The notes under the pieces are model-generated. The model was not told the DNA's origin, did no database searches, and saw only the letters and a program-made list of their open reading frames with translations. A stretch of DNA of 64,000 bases, from the NCBI RefSeq assembly GCF_023330685.1, contig NZ_CP097128.1:2790001-2854000 (forward strand), in the 5' to 3' direction. Of the stretch, positions 54,018 to 63,045 are shown piece after piece. Positions within the stretch are counted from its first letter, which is position 1; each line of letters begins with the position of its first letter. The stretch comes from Conexibacter sp. DBS9H8. Its GTDB lineage: Bacteria; Actinomycetota; Thermoleophilia; Solirubrobacterales; Solirubrobacteraceae. Made by a program: the position numbers and the translations under genes.

Positions 54018-54608
54018 GTGACGAGCACCCTCGGAACCGGCCCGTGCGGCGCCGCCGCGCGGTTCGGCGATCGCCTGCTCGACGTCGAGACGGCCAGCAC
54101 CCTGGAGGTCGCCGCGACCCTTCGCTCCGCCGTTCTGCTCACCCTCGCCGAACGGCACGGCGACTTCTCGGTCCTGTTCACCCGCCGCCGAGACGATCTG
54201 CGCCGTCACCCCGGTGAGATCTCCCTCCCCGGCGGCCGGATCGAGCCCGGGGACGCCAACCTGCTCGCCACGGCGCTGCGGGAGGCCGAGGAGGAGGTCG
54301 GGCTGCCCGCGACGGAGGTGCACGTCCTCGGCGCCCTCGCCCCGACCCCGACGATCGCCACCGGGTTTGCCATCTACCCGTTCGTTGGGGCGGTCGCGCC
54401 GGACACCGAGTGGAGTGCGGATCCCTCCGAGGTGGCCGAGCTGATCGAACTGCCGCTGCGGGCCCTGCGGGCCGGCTACGGACGCCGGCGCCTCACCCGG
54501 CGCGGGCTGCCGATCCGCACCGACACCTATGTCGTCGGTGACACCCTCATCTGGGGGGCGACGGCCCGCATCCTCGCCGACCTGTTCGAGCGGATCGAGC
54601 TCGACTGA
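54018..54608 (+). CDS. Nudix hydrolase (CoA pyrophosphatase-like)
   Basis: 196 residues from GTG. Extended Nudix box GGRIEPGDANLLATALREAE with EEVGL following, and upstream RRDDLRRHPGEISLPGG, the pattern of NudL/CoA diphosphatases (UPF0035). Cleaves CoA or related dinucleotides. Starts 11 bp after the OsmC stop, probably co-transcribed. Confidence 0.85.
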   Translation: MTSTLGTGPCGAAARFGDRLLDVETASTLEVAATLRSAVLLTLAERHGDFSVLFTRRRDDLRRHPGEISLPGGRIEPGDANLLATALREAEEEVGLPATEVHVLGALAPTPTIATGFAIYPFVGAVAPDTEWSADPSEVAELIELPLRALRAGYGRRRLTRRGLPIRTDTYVVGDTLIWGATARILADLFERIELD

Positions 54609-54629
54609 GGCGACGCGGCGACGGGCCGG

Positions 54630-54878
54630 TCAGGCCTCGGGGCGCCGGCGCATCTCCTGGCGCTCAGACCACAGACCGAGTTCGATCTCATCTTCGCTGA
54701 GGGCGGGTTTGCCCCGCGCCGCCCGCTTGGCGTTCGTCGCCGCGAGCAGCTCACTGAGGTCGTCGGCCTCCAGCAGCCGCTCCTCCTCGGCCGACAGCCC
54801 CTGGCTCGGCGCCTTGGGCATCCAGGCGCCGCGATCCCGGCGCTGCGCACCCGTTTTTGTCCGGTTGAGGAACCCCAT
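54630..54878 (-). CDS. Small charged hypothetical protein
   Basis: 82 residues, highly charged: MGFLNRTKTGAQRRDRGAWM, LSAEEERLLEADDLSELL, DEIELGLWSERQEM. No signal peptide or known motif. ATG 54878 lies 7 nt behind TAGCCT; the ATG triplet overlaps on the opposite strand with an in-frame ATG (54877) of the divergent Ig-like gene. Convergent with the Nudix gene. Identity unknown. Confidence 0.6.
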   Translation of the reverse strand: MGFLNRTKTGAQRRDRGAWMPKAPSQGLSAEEERLLEADDLSELLAATNAKRAARGKPALSEDEIELGLWSERQEMRRRPEA

Positions 54879-54897
54879 GTCCGCAAGGCTACCGGCC

Positions 54898-56114
54898 GTG
54901 AGCAACTTTGCCGCCGGTGGCCCGTTCAAGGCCAACATCAGCGTCCAAACCCGATCGTCGCCGGTGACGGCGTCCTCATCTACGGCCAGCTGCGCGGCCG
55001 GGCCGTCGCCGACCGGCGGATCGTGCTGCTGCACCGCCTCGCCCGAGCCCCCCGGTTCACGGTCATCTCGGTGACCCGGACGAACCAGGACGGCTTCTAC
55101 GAGTTTCCCCGTGCCGAGGGGGTCGTGCTCACCAACCGGTCATGGTTCGTCCGCGGCCCGCGCGGCAGCTTCTCCCACACGCTCCACGAGCGGGTCGCCG
55201 CGACGGCGACGCTCATGGAGTCGACGTCGAGCACCGAGACCGGGCAGCGAGTCACGTTCACGGGAACGGTCACCCCGGGCGCTTCGAACCGGCGGGTGCT
55301 GCTCCAGCTCCAGGTCGGCCCGAACGGCCGTGCCTGGCGGACGATCGCCGCGACCAGGACGAACGGGTCCTCGGCGTTCACGATCACCAGGGCGCTTGCC
55401 CGCACCGGCGAGGACACCCTGCGGGTGCTCGTTCCCGGCGACGCGGTCAACGTCGCCGGCACCTCGGACCCGGTGACCCTCGCCGTCCAGCAGGCCCAGA
55501 ACCCGGCCTTCACGATCGCGGCCTCCGCGCCACAGATCACCGTCGGTGACCCGCTCACCCTGTCGGGCAGCCTCAGCCCGGTCGCGGGAACGACCCTGCC
55601 CACCGCCGGCACGGCGGTCGCGCTCTACGGACGCACGGCGGGCGGGCGTCTGCAGGAGATTGCGACGACGACGACGCAGCCCAACGGCAGCTACCGCTTC
55701 ACCGTCACCCCGTTGCACAACACCGCCTACGTGGTCGAAACGGTCGCCTCCCCCGCCGCCCACAGCGCGAGCCTGTCCGTCGGGGTCGCTGACGCGGTCA
55801 CGATGGCCGCGAGCGCGACGACCACGACGGCTGGGTCCGCCGTGCACTTCAGCGGCAACGTCAGCCCCGATCACGCCGGTCACCCGATCTACCTGCAGAT
55901 GCAGACCGCTCAGGGCGGCTGGCAGAACATCGCCGTCCACAGCGTCAACCGCGGCTCGCGCTTCGGCTTCGTCTACCGCTTCGGCCGGGACGGCACCCAC
56001 GTGGTCCGAGCTCGGATCTTCGGCGGTTCGGCCAACGTCGGCGCGGGGTCGGTCCCGATCACCATCACCGTGGCCGGGACGGCTCCCGCCGCCAGCCTGC
56101 CGACCGCCGGCTGA
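54898..56114 (+). CDS. Surface protein with bacterial Ig-like repeats, frameshifted
   Basis: Three or more tandem beta-sandwich repeats of about 90-100 residues (QRVTFTGTVTPGASNRRVLLQL, DPLTLSGSLSPVAGT, SAVHFSGNVSPDHAGHPIYLQM), Thr/Ala-rich, like bacterial Ig-like surface proteins. The intact frame covers 55023-56114, but the coding text continues upstream: one frame reads SNFAAGGPFKANISVQT up to 54950, the next reads PIVAGDGVLIYGQLRG from 54951. A single missing base at the AAAC/CCG junction explains this. No signal peptide is seen, so the gene may be a truncated remnant or contain a sequencing error. Confidence 0.6.
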
Positions 56115-56131
56115 CCGCCGTAGCGATCCTT

Positions 56132-56161
56132 CCGCGGGTGGTCTACTCAGACCACCCGCGG
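56132..56161. terminator. Bidirectional terminator hairpin
   Basis: CCGCGGGTGGTCT and AGACCACCCGCGG form a perfect 13-bp stem with loop ACTC between the convergent Ig-like gene and trxB. No T-run on either side, as usual in GC-rich actinobacteria. Confidence 0.65.
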
Positions 56162-56177
56162 ACCGGGCCGTCCGGTC

Positions 56178-57158
56178 CTACGCCTCGGCGAGCGCCTCGT
56201 CGGCGTCGCTCGGGGCAGGGCTGTCACGCAGGTACCACTCGGCGTCGAGGGCGGCCTGGCAGCCGGATCCGGCGGCGGTGATCGCCTGGCGGTAGGTGTG
56301 ATCGACGAGGTCTCCGGCGGCGAACACGCCCGGAACGCCCGTACGGGTCGACCGGCCCTCGCAGACGACGTAGCCGTTCTCATCGAGGCTCACCTGCCCG
56401 GCGACGATCTGGGACTGGGGAACGTGACCGACGGCGATGAACGCACCGGCGATCTCGAGCTCCTGGAGGCTGTCGTCACCGGTGTGACGGAGACGGACGC
56501 GGGCGAGTGGACCCGCCTCTCCGGCGAGGAAGGCGTCGACCGTGTAGGGGGTGAGGAAGCGGATGTTCGGAACCTCGCGGGCACGCTCGATCATGATCTT
56601 CGACGCCCGGAAGCTGTCACGGCGGTGGACGACGATCACCTCGGAGGCGAACTTGGCGAGGAAGATCGCCTCCTCCATCGCCGAATCGCCGCCGCCGACG
56701 ACGATCGTCGGGACGTCCCGGAAGAACGCGGCATCGCAGGTCGCGCAGTAGCTGACCCCGCGACCGGAGAGGAGCTCCTCCCCCTCGACCCCGAGCTTCT
56801 TGTGCTGGGCGCCCATCGCGAGGATGACCGTGCGGGCGCGGTGGAGCTCGCCGCCGACGTCAACGGTGTGCAGGCCGCCGTCGCGAGCGAGCGTGAGGCC
56901 GGTGACCTCGTCGGTCTCGAGCCGGGCGCCGAACCGCTGAGCCTGTTCGCGCATCTGGGTCATCAGCTCGGGACCCATGATTCCGGCGGGGAAGCCCGGG
57001 AAGTTCTCGACCTCGGTCGTCTGCTGGAGCAGGCCGCCCCACGCCCACCCCTCGATCACGAGCGGGTTGAGGTTCGCGCGCGCCGTGTAGAGAGCCGCGG
57101 TGTAGCCGGCGGGTCCGCTTCCGACGATGACGACGTTCTCATAGGCGCTCGAGCTCAT
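56178..57158 (-). CDS. trxB: Thioredoxin reductase
   Basis: 326 residues. FAD motif VVIVGSGPAGYTAALYTARA, redox-active CATC (about residue 139), NADPH motif VVGGGDSAMEEAIFLAKFA, and FAD-binding GVFAAGDLVDHTYRQAITAAGSG near the end. Reduces thioredoxin with NADPH. The ATG overlaps the stop of the upstream membrane gene (ATGA). No thioredoxin gene is next to it here, unlike many trxB loci. Confidence 0.96.
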   Translation of the reverse strand: MSSSAYENVVIVGSGPAGYTAALYTARANLNPLVIEGWAWGGLLQQTTEVENFPGFPAGIMGPELMTQMREQAQRFGARLETDEVTGLTLARDGGLHTVDVGGELHRARTVILAMGAQHKKLGVEGEELLSGRGVSYCATCDAAFFRDVPTIVVGGGDSAMEEAIFLAKFASEVIVVHRRDSFRASKIMIERAREVPNIRFLTPYTVDAFLAGEAGPLARVRLRHTGDDSLQELEIAGAFIAVGHVPQSQIVAGQVSLDENGYVVCEGRSTRTGVPGVFAAGDLVDHTYRQAITAAGSGCQAALDAEWYLRDSPAPSDADEALAEA

Positions 57159-58228
57159 ACTTCAGAAAGGGTAGCGTCGTCCCAATCCCGCACGGTGCGG
57201 CGCAGTTGCAGGTAGGCGATGAGCCCGGGGATGGTCGGCATCCAGAAGCTGATCGCCCGGTAGGCGAGGACGGCGACGACGGCGCCCTGCACGCTCACGC
57301 CGAAGGCACTGAAGGAACCGATCAGCCCGCCCTCGACCCCGCCGACCCCGCCCGGGATCGGCAGCAGGTTCGCGAGCCAGCCGACGAAGTAGGCCATGAT
57401 CACGACGGCGGTGTGCGGGTGGTACCCGAAGGCGTGGAAGGACGCCCACAGGCAGGCGATATCGAACCCCCAGTTGGCGAGCGCCCCGAGCAGGGACGGG
57501 TCGCGGCGGCGGACGAGCCCGATCGCCGTACGAACCCCCGCCGCGGCGGAGGCGGGCACGGTCGCCAGGCGCCGGGCGATCGAGCCGATCCGCCCGGTCC
57601 CACCGGCGCGGCGGGCGACGAACCGTTCAAGGTCGGTGGGGATGAGGGCGACGGCGAGGAAGACGACGATCGCGAAGGCGCCGAACAGGGCGGGAATGAC
57701 CGTGATCGCGAACGGGCCCGCCCCGGGCCAGACATGGAAGTAGAGGCCGAGCCCGTCGATCAGGAGCGTTCCCATGTAGACGCCGTAGAGGATCACGAGG
57801 AAGGCGATCATCCGGGCCGCGAGGGTGCGGGCCTCAACGCCGGCCCGGCGCAGCGCCCACACGGTGAGGGCGACGCCGCCGGCGCCGCCGCTGGAGAACA
57901 GCCGGGTGGCGACGCCGGAGGCGAGGGAGATCTGATAGCTCGCCCGCCAGTTGATCCGGGCCGCCCGGTGCACGAACACGGCCCGGAACAGGGCGGTGTA
58001 GCCGACGTAGGAGAACACCTCGAGGATGACGGCGACGACGAGCCACCAGACGTTGCCCTGGCCGAGGCGCTTGAACGTCGCACCGAGCCCGACGAGCTTG
58101 GGGAGGGCGAAGTAGAGGAAGGCGAGGACGACGAGGACAAAGACGCCCGTCCCGAGCAGCCGCCGGCGGGTGAGGACGATCCGCGGGGCCTCCTCCGTGA
58201 CCGGTTCGCGCGCCTCGTCCACCGGCAT
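57155..58228 (-). CDS. Membrane protein of the LPG synthase (UPF0104) flippase-like family
   Basis: 357 residues, about eight helices. RINWRASYQISLASGVATRLFSSGGAGG and the C-terminal IPGGVGGVEGGLIGSFSAFG are marks of the UPF0104/LPG_synthase_TM family (includes AglD-like and MprF membrane domains). The MprF soluble catalytic domain is missing, so it may be a lipid flippase or polymer-linked membrane protein. TGATG overlap with the PAP2 gene upstream and ATGA overlap with trxB downstream. Confidence 0.8.
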   Translation of the reverse strand: MPVDEAREPVTEEAPRIVLTRRRLLGTGVFVLVVLAFLYFALPKLVGLGATFKRLGQGNVWWLVVAVILEVFSYVGYTALFRAVFVHRAARINWRASYQISLASGVATRLFSSGGAGGVALTVWALRRAGVEARTLAARMIAFLVILYGVYMGTLLIDGLGLYFHVWPGAGPFAITVIPALFGAFAIVVFLAVALIPTDLERFVARRAGGTGRIGSIARRLATVPASAAAGVRTAIGLVRRRDPSLLGALANWGFDIACLWASFHAFGYHPHTAVVIMAYFVGWLANLLPIPGGVGGVEGGLIGSFSAFGVSVQGAVVAVLAYRAISFWMPTIPGLIAYLQLRRTVRDWDDATLSEV

Positions 58229-59163
58229 CAGCGGCCGCGCGCGAGCCCTTGGAGCGTGTCGACGGCCCACACGAGCGACCGCGCCGGTGCGGTCAGGCGG
58301 CCGGCGGCCCGTCGCACCGACTCCGCGAGCAGTCCGCCGGCCAGCAGGTCGACGGCGTAGTGCTCCCCGAGGTAGATGAGCGCGAGCCCGAGCGTCGCCG
58401 TGTAGGTCCAGCCGACGGCCGCGGGGACCGGGCCGACCTCCTCGAGGGCCCGGGCGGCCATCACCGAGGTGGCGAAGTGCATCGACGGCATCGCCGCAAG
58501 CGGGTTACCGCCGAGGGCGGAGTACAGCCCGCCCCAGCGGTTCCCCCAGAACAGCTCGCCGTACTCGCGCATCATCCGGCGCACCGGGAGCGGGTCCTCA
58601 TGACCGAGGTAGCCCTTGACGGCCGCCCACCAGGGCGGAGCGGTCGGCACGAGCCAGTAGACGATGGCACCACAGTCGAAGGTCGCATAGAGGCGTGCGG
58701 CGGCAGGGGCGAAACGGTCCGGCCGCCGAGCGAGAACATAGAGCACGGCCAGGTGCGGGACGGGAAACCAGACCCAGTGGCACCACACGAGGATCCGCTC
58801 GAACCGGTTGATCTGACCTTCGCGAGCGAAGCGGCGCTGGAGACGCTCGGAGGGGACGGTGCCGAGCCCGATCACCCGATCGACGTCGATCGGGTACTGC
58901 ACGTGCACCCGTTCGGCGAGGCCGGCCGGATCGTCGTAGGGCATCTCATAGGCCGCGAAATACGCCCACATCTGCGCCATGCAGACCGCGACGGCGCGCC
59001 TCCGGCCGCGCGGAACGAGCACGCCGGTGGCGAGGGGACCCGCGGCGGCGGCGGCGAGCACGAGCCGGCGCGGAACCGCGTAGCGGCGACGGAGCAGGGG
59101 CAGCGCGGCAGCGGACGCGAGAACAGCCCCCGCCGTCACAGTGATGGCTCCTCGCGCGCGCAA
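58228..59163 (-). CDS. PAP2/AUR1-like membrane phosphatase or phosphotransferase
   Basis: 311 residues, six helices. LAAMPSMHFATSVMAA and GEHYAVDLLAGG hold the two His and the Asp of the PAP2_3/inositolphosphorylceramide-synthase-like family (C-motifs C2 and C3). N-terminal basic loops RRRYAVPRR. Probably acts on a lipid phosphate or transfers a phospho-alcohol group (e.g. phosphatidylinositol or phosphatidylglycerophosphate metabolism). First gene of the PAP2-LPG-trxB operon. Confidence 0.8.
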   Translation of the reverse strand: MRARGAITVTAGAVLASAAALPLLRRRYAVPRRLVLAAAAAGPLATGVLVPRGRRRAVAVCMAQMWAYFAAYEMPYDDPAGLAERVHVQYPIDVDRVIGLGTVPSERLQRRFAREGQINRFERILVWCHWVWFPVPHLAVLYVLARRPDRFAPAAARLYATFDCGAIVYWLVPTAPPWWAAVKGYLGHEDPLPVRRMMREYGELFWGNRWGGLYSALGGNPLAAMPSMHFATSVMAARALEEVGPVPAAVGWTYTATLGLALIYLGEHYAVDLLAGGLLAESVRRAAGRLTAPARSLVWAVDTLQGLARGR

Positions 59164-59313
59164 AGCGGGGGCTCAGTATATGCCCCACCCCGAGAGCGCC
59201 TCCGCCCTGAGGAGGAGTTCGGCTCCGCCCTGAGACGGAGCGGCCGGCGGACACACTCCGGGGACGCGGGCAGCCGACCTCGCAGGGGCCTCGGGAGGTA
59301 AGATGCAGGCGCT

Positions 59314-60231
59314 TTGAAGAGATCACGCCCCCCACTCCAACTGCTCGCCTCCCGTCCTCGCCGGTTGCTCGCCGTTGCGGGCTCCGTGATCCTCGGGTCG
59401 CTTCTGTTCGCCTCCAGCGCCCTGGCGAACTGGGATGTCCCCAAGTCCGGCGGCTCCCCGAACGCCAACAGCGAGGAGACGCTCTACCTGATCGTCTCGT
59501 GGGTCGCGCTGTTCGTCTTCCTCGCCGTCGAGGGGGCGCTCGTGTACGCGATCTGGAAGTTCCGGGCCAAGAAGCACCCGGTCGCCGAGCAGTTCCACGG
59601 CAACACCAAGGTCGAGCTCGGCCTGACCGCCGGGGCCGCCGGAATCCTCGTCGTCCTTGCCGTCGCGACCTTCGTCACGCTTCCGAGCATCATCAACCCG
59701 CCGAACTCGGACGCCTCGGCCGGGCAGGTGCTGTCGGCGAGCCTCAACACGCCGCGCCCGCCGAACGGCAAGGAGCTCACGATCTGCGTGCTCGGACGGC
59801 GCTTCATCTGGAAGTACGTGTACGGGAACGGCTGCAACAAGGACTACTTCACCAAGCACCTCCCATACTCCTACCAGGAGATGGAGGCCCCCGCCGGCGT
59901 CACGATCGACCTCGTCATCCAGTCCAGCGACGTCATCCACTCCTGGTGGGTGCCCAAGCTCGGCGGCAAGGTCGACGCCGTCCCCGGCTACACGACCCAC
60001 ACGTGGTTCAAGGCGCTGCACGCCGGCGTCACCTACTACGGCCAGTGCGCCCAGCTGTGTGGCCGCGGCCACGCCTTCATGACCGCGCTCGTCAAGATCG
60101 TCACCCCGAGCCAGTACGTGGCGTGGCTCGCCCAGCAGAACCGGCTCATCACCGACCAGGGCATCCAGGTCGGCCAACTGCGCCAGGATCTGATCAAGTC
60201 CGGCGGCCTCACCTCCAACGGCGTCTTCTAA
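59314..60231 (+). CDS. coxB: Cytochrome c oxidase subunit II
   Basis: 305 residues. Signal-type N-terminus (residues 15-38, ends SALANW), two membrane helices (about 57-80 and 100-122), then the CuA cupredoxin domain with SSDVIHSWWVPKLGGK and CAQLCGRGHAFM (about residue 244) supplying the Cys, His and Met ligands. Receives electrons from cytochrome c or bc1-linked c domains. TTG 59314, TAAGAT box 9 nt upstream. Followed 20 bp later by ctaD. Confidence 0.95.
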   Translation: MKRSRPPLQLLASRPRRLLAVAGSVILGSLLFASSALANWDVPKSGGSPNANSEETLYLIVSWVALFVFLAVEGALVYAIWKFRAKKHPVAEQFHGNTKVELGLTAGAAGILVVLAVATFVTLPSIINPPNSDASAGQVLSASLNTPRPPNGKELTICVLGRRFIWKYVYGNGCNKDYFTKHLPYSYQEMEAPAGVTIDLVIQSSDVIHSWWVPKLGGKVDAVPGYTTHTWFKALHAGVTYYGQCAQLCGRGHAFMTALVKIVTPSQYVAWLAQQNRLITDQGIQVGQLRQDLIKSGGLTSNGVF

Positions 60232-60251
60232 GGAGCGGAAAGAACAAGCCC

Positions 60252-61958
60252 ATGTCCACCACGTCCCAGGCCACCATCCGCCCCGTCCCCGAGATCCTCG
60301 TCCATGAGGTGCAGCGCCCGAGTTCGCGCAAGTGGGTCGACTGGGTGCTGACGACCGATCACAAGAAGATCGGGATCATGTACATCGTCCTCACCTTCGT
60401 GTTCTTCGCTCTCGGCGGCACCGAGGCGCTGCTCATCCGCAGCCAGCTTGCCGTGCCGAACAACACGCTGATCAGCAGCCAGACCTACAACGAGCTGATC
60501 ACCCTGCACGGGACGACGATGATCTTCCTGTTCGTCGTGCCGATCATGGCCGGCTTCGGCAACTACTTCGTGCCGTTGATGATCGGCGCCCGGGACATGG
60601 CGTTCCCTCGCCTCAACGCGCTCTCCTTCTGGCTGCTCGCCGCCGGCGGGATCGTCTTCTACGCGACCCTGTTCTGGCACCCGCCCGACGCCGGCTGGTG
60701 GTCCTACCCGCCGCTCTCCTCGATCCAGTACTCCCCCTCGGGCGGACAGGACGCGTGGATCTTCCTCATCCACCTCACCGGCCTCTCCTCACTCGTCGGG
60801 GCGGTCAACTTCTACGTGACGATCGTCAACATGCGCGCGCCGGGCATGAGCTGGGGCCGGCTGCCCCTGTTCGTGTGGTCGATCCTCATCTACGCGATCC
60901 TGCTGATCATCGCCCTGCCGGTGATCGCCGCCGCGGTGACGATGCTGCTGACCGACCGCCACTTCGGCACCCACTGGTTCGACCCGACCTTCCACGGGTC
61001 GCCGGTCCTGTGGGAGAACCTGTTCTGGTTCTTCGGCCACCCCGAGGTGTACATCATGATCCTCCCCGGGTTCGGGATCATCTCCGAGGTGCTGCCGGTG
61101 TTCGCCCGCAAGCCGATCTTCGGGTACAAGGCGATCGCCGCCTCGACGATCGTGATCGCATTCCTCGCCACGCTCGTGTGGGCCCACCACCTGTTCACCG
61201 CGCCGATGCCGCTCGCGGTGCTCGCGTTCTTCATGCTCAGCTCGTTCCTGATCGGAATCCCGACCGGGGTGAAGATCTTCAACTGGATCGGCACGCTGTG
61301 GCGCGGGTCGCTCGTGATGACCGCCTCGATGTACTGGGCGCTCGGGTTCATCTTCACGTTCCTGATCGGCGGCATCACCGGCATCTTCCTCGCCGTGTTC
61401 CCCGTCGACTGGCAGCTGAACGACACGTACTTCGTCGTCGCCCACTTCCACTACGTGCTGATGGGCGGCGCCGTGTTCACGATCCTCTCCGGCACCTACT
61501 ACTGGTATCCGAAGATGACCGGGCGGCTCTGCAACGAGCGGCTCGGCAAGATCTCCTTCTGGATCTCCTTCATCGGGTTCAACCTGACGTTCTTCCCCCA
61601 GCACGCCCTCGGGCTCTCGGGGATGCCGCGACGGATCTACACCTACCAGCCGGGATTGGGGTGGTCGACGTTCAACCTGGTCTCCTCGATCGGCGCCTAC
61701 ATCCTCGGGATCGGGATGCTCCTCACCTTCTGGAACTTCCTGCGCTCCTACAAGACCGGGAAGATCGCCGGACCCGACCCGTGGAAGGGCAACACGCTGG
61801 AGTGGTTCACCCAGTCCCCGCCGCCGGTCAACAACTTCGACGTGATCCCCTACGTTCGCTCGGTCGAGCCGATGAAGGACATCCGCCGTCAGATCGAGAT
61901 CGACACCGGGGTCATCCAGAAGACCGGTGGGGCCGAGCAGTTCACCCGGGCGCAGTAG
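60252..61958 (+). CDS. ctaD: Cytochrome c oxidase subunit I (aa3 type)
   Basis: 568 residues, about twelve helices. HGTTMIFLFVVP gives a heme a ligand; FGHPEVYIMILPGFG (about residue 262) gives the CuB His, the Tyr crosslink and proton-channel Glu. WAHHLF gives the two other CuB His; HFHYVLMGG gives heme a and a3 ligands. Reduces O2 to water while pumping protons. Preceding spacing is 20 bp with a GGAAAGAA site. Confidence 0.97.
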   Translation: MSTTSQATIRPVPEILVHEVQRPSSRKWVDWVLTTDHKKIGIMYIVLTFVFFALGGTEALLIRSQLAVPNNTLISSQTYNELITLHGTTMIFLFVVPIMAGFGNYFVPLMIGARDMAFPRLNALSFWLLAAGGIVFYATLFWHPPDAGWWSYPPLSSIQYSPSGGQDAWIFLIHLTGLSSLVGAVNFYVTIVNMRAPGMSWGRLPLFVWSILIYAILLIIALPVIAAAVTMLLTDRHFGTHWFDPTFHGSPVLWENLFWFFGHPEVYIMILPGFGIISEVLPVFARKPIFGYKAIAASTIVIAFLATLVWAHHLFTAPMPLAVLAFFMLSSFLIGIPTGVKIFNWIGTLWRGSLVMTASMYWALGFIFTFLIGGITGIFLAVFPVDWQLNDTYFVVAHFHYVLMGGAVFTILSGTYYWYPKMTGRLCNERLGKISFWISFIGFNLTFFPQHALGLSGMPRRIYTYQPGLGWSTFNLVSSIGAYILGIGMLLTFWNFLRSYKTGKIAGPDPWKGNTLEWFTQSPPPVNNFDVIPYVRSVEPMKDIRRQIEIDTGVIQKTGGAEQFTRAQ

Positions 61959-62003
61959 CGCCCGGGTGTCCCGCCTCCCCTGACTGCAGGTAAGCTGATC
62001 GAC

Positions 62004-62909
62004 GTGAGCGCTCAGAGTTCCTCCGCGGCGCTTGCCGTCGCGCCTCAGTCACGCCTGCGCCAGCTGCTGTCGGACTACCTGGAGCTGACCAAGCCGAAGG
62101 TCCAGTCGCTGCTGCTGCTGACGACGATCACGACGATGGAGGTCGCCGGCAACCCCCCGGCGAGCAAGATCGCCCTCGCCTGCCTCGGTGGCTACCTGTC
62201 CGCCGGCGGCGCGGGCGCGGTCAACCACTACTGGGACCGCGACATCGACGCGCAGATGGCCCGGACCGCGTCACGCCCGGTCCCCAGCGGCCGGGTCTCC
62301 CCACGGGCGGCCCTCACCTTCGGGCTCAGCCTCGCGGCGCTCAGCTTCCTGCTGATGAGCCTCACCCTCAACGTGCTCGCCGCCTCACTCGCCCTCGCCG
62401 GGTTCGTCGGCTACGTCGGGGTCTACACGATCTGGCTGAAGCGGCGCAGCCCCCAGAACATCGTCATCGGCGGCGCCGCGGGGGCGATTCCACCGCTCGT
62501 CGGCTGGGCGGCCGTGCACAACTCGCTGTCGTGGACGGCGGTCTACCTGTTCGCGATCGTCTTCTACTGGACGCCCCCCCACTTCTGGGCGCTCAGCCTG
62601 CTGATGAAGGACGAGTACGCGAAGGTGAAGATCCCGATGCTTCCGGTCGTCCGCGGCGAAGCCGAGACGCGCCGTCAGATCCTCCTGTACTCCCTGCTCC
62701 TGTACGCGCTCACCCAGCTGCCCGCGTGCACGGGGATGTTCGGCATCATCTATGAGGCATGCTCGATCGTTCTCGGCCTCGTCTTCGTGATCGGCGCCGT
62801 GATCCTGTACCGGCGTGCGGACCGCCGCTCCGCACTGCGCCTATATCTGTACTCGCTTGCCTACCTGGCGCTGCTGTTCTGCGCGATGGTCGTCGACGTC
62901 AAGCTCTGA
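62004..62909 (+). CDS. ctaB: Protoheme IX farnesyltransferase (heme O synthase)
   Basis: 301 residues from GTG, UbiA superfamily with about nine helices. First Asp-rich motif NHYWDRDIDAQMART (about 73-87) and the second with YWTPPHFWALS...DEYAKVKIPML are the CtaB/CyoE signatures. Makes heme O, precursor to heme A for the adjacent oxidase. TAAGCT box 7 nt before GTG suggests a separate leaderless promoter 45 bp after ctaD. Confidence 0.95.
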   Translation: MSAQSSSAALAVAPQSRLRQLLSDYLELTKPKVQSLLLLTTITTMEVAGNPPASKIALACLGGYLSAGGAGAVNHYWDRDIDAQMARTASRPVPSGRVSPRAALTFGLSLAALSFLLMSLTLNVLAASLALAGFVGYVGVYTIWLKRRSPQNIVIGGAAGAIPPLVGWAAVHNSLSWTAVYLFAIVFYWTPPHFWALSLLMKDEYAKVKIPMLPVVRGEAETRRQILLYSLLLYALTQLPACTGMFGIIYEACSIVLGLVFVIGAVILYRRADRRSALRLYLYSLAYLALLFCAMVVDVKL

Positions 62910-62931
62910 CTGAAAGAGGTACATTTCCCCC

Positions 62932-63045
62932 ATGGATAAGAAGCTGGCCCAGAAGAACCTCCGCACCGGCCTGATCGCCGGCGCGATCTGCTTCTTCATG
63001 TTCGGCGCGACCTTCATCGTCGCCGCGATCTACCTGCACTCGTGA
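62932..63045 (+). CDS. 37-aa single-pass membrane protein in the oxidase locus
   Basis: 37 residues: MDKKLAQKNLRTGL, then one helix IAGAICFFMFGATFIVAAIYLHS. AAAGAGGT lies 11 nt before the ATG, and the stop overlaps the next start (GTGA with ctaF). Position between ctaB and ctaF suggests a small accessory subunit or assembly factor of the oxidase, as many actinobacterial oxidases carry tiny extra subunits. Too short for family assignment. Confidence 0.75.
   Translation: MDKKLAQKNLRTGLIAGAICFFMFGATFIVAAIYLHS

Noticed and set aside
61100..61700. Reverse frames opposite ctaD (271 aa, 178 aa)
   Set aside because: Shadow frames of cytochrome c oxidase subunit I, rich in Glu/Asp/His/Arg.
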